Source of the DNA: Acidimicrobium ferrooxidans DSM 10331
GTDB lineage: Bacteria; Actinomycetota; Acidimicrobiia; Acidimicrobiales; Acidimicrobiaceae
DNA: 64,000 bases
Assembly: GCF_000023265.1 (NCBI RefSeq)
Contig: NC_013124.1
Span: 1,802,001-1,866,000, forward strand
Direction of reading: 5' to 3'
A program made the position numbers and the translations under genes. Of this stretch, positions 62,917 to 64,000 are shown piece after piece. Numbering within the stretch: position 1 is the stretch's first letter; each line of letters begins with the position of its first letter. The notes beneath the pieces were generated by a model. The model searched no databases. It was not told where the DNA came from and saw nothing but the letters and a program-made list of their open reading frames with translations.

Positions 62917-63689
62917 CACCGTCCCACGAAGTTCGCTCGTCCCGGCCCATCGGTCAGGAACGACCGCACACCGATGCGCGCGTCCTCGGTGGTGAACACC
63001 TGCGCGAAGAGTGCCTGTTCGAGCGCGAGCCCCTCCTCGAGCGAGCCCTGCGTCCCCTCGGCGAGCGCGACCTTCGCGAACGCGAGTGCTGCGAGCGGAC
63101 CCGACGCGAAGCGCTGCGCCCACGCTCGCGCCGCCTCGGTCGCCTGCCCTGGCTCGACGACGCGGTCGACGAGCCCCACGCCGAGTGCCTCGGCAGCCGT
63201 GAGCGGCTCCCCGGTCAGGACGAGACGCTTCGCGACCGCCAACCCGACGAGCCGAGGCAACCGTTGTGTGCCGCCGCCACCCGGGATCAAGCCCAGCGAG
63301 ATCTCCGGGAGGCCGAGCTTGGCCGACGAACTCGCCACCCGTAGGTCGCACGCGAGGGCGAGCTCGAGGCCGCCCCCGAGGGCGTACCCCTCGATCGCTG
63401 CGATCACCACGCGTGGGAGCGCCGCGATGGCCCCCAACGCGCGGTGGAACGCCCGGGCGGTCTCCCACCCCACGGGGCGCTCGTCGAACTCCGCGATGTC
63501 CGCGCCGGCCGCGAAGATGCGATCGCCACCCGTCACGACCACGGCGCGGGGCAAGTCTCGCTCCAGGTCCGAGGCCGCGGCTGCGAGTTCGGCGAGCACC
63601 GCGCCCGAGAGCGCGTTTGCCTTCGGCCGATCGAGCCGTACGGTGGCGACGCCTGCATCGTCCCTCTCGACGTGGACAAACTCACTCAT
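62916..63689 (-). CDS. Enoyl-CoA hydratase/isomerase family protein
   Basis: A 257-residue crotonase. It has [26 protein letters not shown] (oxyanion hole), [52 protein letters not shown] (both catalytic Glu positions) and [15 protein letters not shown]. It probably hydrates short-chain enoyl-CoA; the exact substrate is unknown. GAGGAGGG lies 7 nt before the ATG. It overlaps the MeaB-type gene upstream and trehalose synthase downstream. Confidence 0.9.
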   Translation of the reverse strand: MSEFVHVERDDAGVATVRLDRPKANALSGAVLAELAAAASDLERDLPRAVVVTGGDRIFAAGADIAEFDERPVGWETARAFHRALGAIAALPRVVIAAIEGYALGGGLELALACDLRVASSSAKLGLPEISLGLIPGGGGTQRLPRLVGLAVAKRLVLTGEPLTAAEALGVGLVDRVVEPGQATEAARAWAQRFASGPLAALAFAKVALAEGTQGSLEEGLALEQALFAQVFTTEDARIGVRSFLTDGPGRANFVGR

Positions 63690-64000
63690 CGGATGACCCT
63701 CCTCGTGCTCCGTGCCCTGGAGCGATCTCGAGCGCGTCGAGGAGTGCGTCGGCCGCGGCCCCAGGGTCCACGGTGCCCGCCTCCACCTGCGCCCACACTG
63801 CCTGGTCTGCGTCGGCCGCCGCCCGGAGGACGCGATCGACGATGACACGCTCCACCGCGCGCCTCCGCCGCGCGGCCACGCGCGACTTCAAGATGCCTCG
63901 ATCGTCGAGTTCGGCCGCGAGCGCCACGACGGCCTCGGCCACCGCATCGGTGCCCTCACCGCTCGTCGCGACCGTCTCGAGAATCGGGGGGCGCGGCTCT
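63682..64000 (-). CDS. MeaB/ArgK-type G-protein chaperone (partial, C-terminus only)
   Basis: The last 105 residues of a GTPase chaperone for a B12-dependent acyl-CoA mutase. PPILETVATSGEGTDAVAEAV corresponds to the family's RPPVLxTVAxxGEGxxxL segment. It is followed by AAELDDRGILKSRVAARRRRAVERVI, the helical dimerisation tail. The nucleotide-binding part lies past the right edge. Its presence implies a methylmalonyl-CoA or ethylmalonyl-CoA mutase nearby, outside this window. Confidence 0.8.
   Translation of the reverse strand, partial: EPRPPILETVATSGEGTDAVAEAVVALAAELDDRGILKSRVAARRRRAVERVIVDRVLRAAADADQAVWAQVEAGTVDPGAAADALLDALEIAPGHGARGGSSDE

Overview
The window is high-GC, gene-dense DNA from an actinobacterium. 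It most resembles class Acidimicrobiia (an Acidimicrobium-like organism). That placement is inferred from several traits: the actinobacterial 2-oxoglutarate dehydrogenase/decarboxylase fusion with an N-terminal succinyltransferase core; decaprenylphosphoryl-arabinose genes; a long-form hibernation factor; a class F sortase; secreted repeats of the [15 protein letters not shown] type; and many leaderless genes with a TAnnnT box 6-7 nt before the start codon. No database search was run.

Layout. 1-3,031 (minus): prepilin peptidase-like gene, then aroC-aroB-aroQ (aroQ runs off the edge). 3,101-5,773: phosphatase, divergent marR/yceI pair, and an NfuA-type Fe-S carrier. 5,813-10,123 (plus): ATP-grasp enzyme, radical SAM protein with a Cys-Cys tail, and a UvrD-like helicase. 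10,120-12,941 (minus): fabZ-xth, a DUF1059 protein and an EAL-domain c-di-GMP phosphodiesterase. 13,072-20,546: 2-oxoglutarate dehydrogenase, hydrolase, diacylglycerol-kinase-like protein, NAD-dependent epimerase and Hsp20. 20,698-26,129 (plus): an ABC1 kinase and a membrane protein followed by the three recognisable decaprenylphosphoryl-arabinose genes (UbiA-type phosphoribosyltransferase, DprE1, DprE2). 26,145-29,258 (minus): a large secreted SpoIID/LytB protein with 51-residue repeats. 29,382-35,750: an envelope-glycan locus with three glycosyltransferases and a Wzm/Wzt-type exporter. The exporter is translationally coupled to clpP.

36,383-39,724 holds tRNA-Leu(UAG), rdgB, rph, murI, a JAMM metallopeptidase and smpB. 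The next-door ssrA (tmRNA) gene is followed by a zone of decayed mobile DNA: a recombinase-like fragment and a frameshifted IS3-type transposase. 41,500-53,569 is mainly housekeeping on the minus strand (ftsEX, prfB, secA, hpf, ahcY, sugar-phosphate isomerase and mutase, small zinc-binding proteins).

53,712-64,000 contains an acyl-CoA dehydrogenase of methylsuccinyl-CoA dehydrogenase type, a class F sortase and its apparent substrate, a malyl-CoA-lyase-like enzyme, trehalose synthase, an enoyl-CoA hydratase and the end of a MeaB-type GTPase. The presumed sortase substrate is cut in two by an intact IS3-family element (57,047-58,328) with clear inverted repeats and a CCC target duplication. 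Removing the element and one CCC restores a single 642-codon frame.

Points most worth a second look: the ATP-grasp/radical-SAM pair with its CCAAP tail; DprE1 with alanine at the position of mycobacterial Cys387 and a perfect 21-bp hairpin inside its first codons; the IS-split sortase substrate with a sortase that appears to lack the usual catalytic arginine; and the repeated leaderless promoter architecture.
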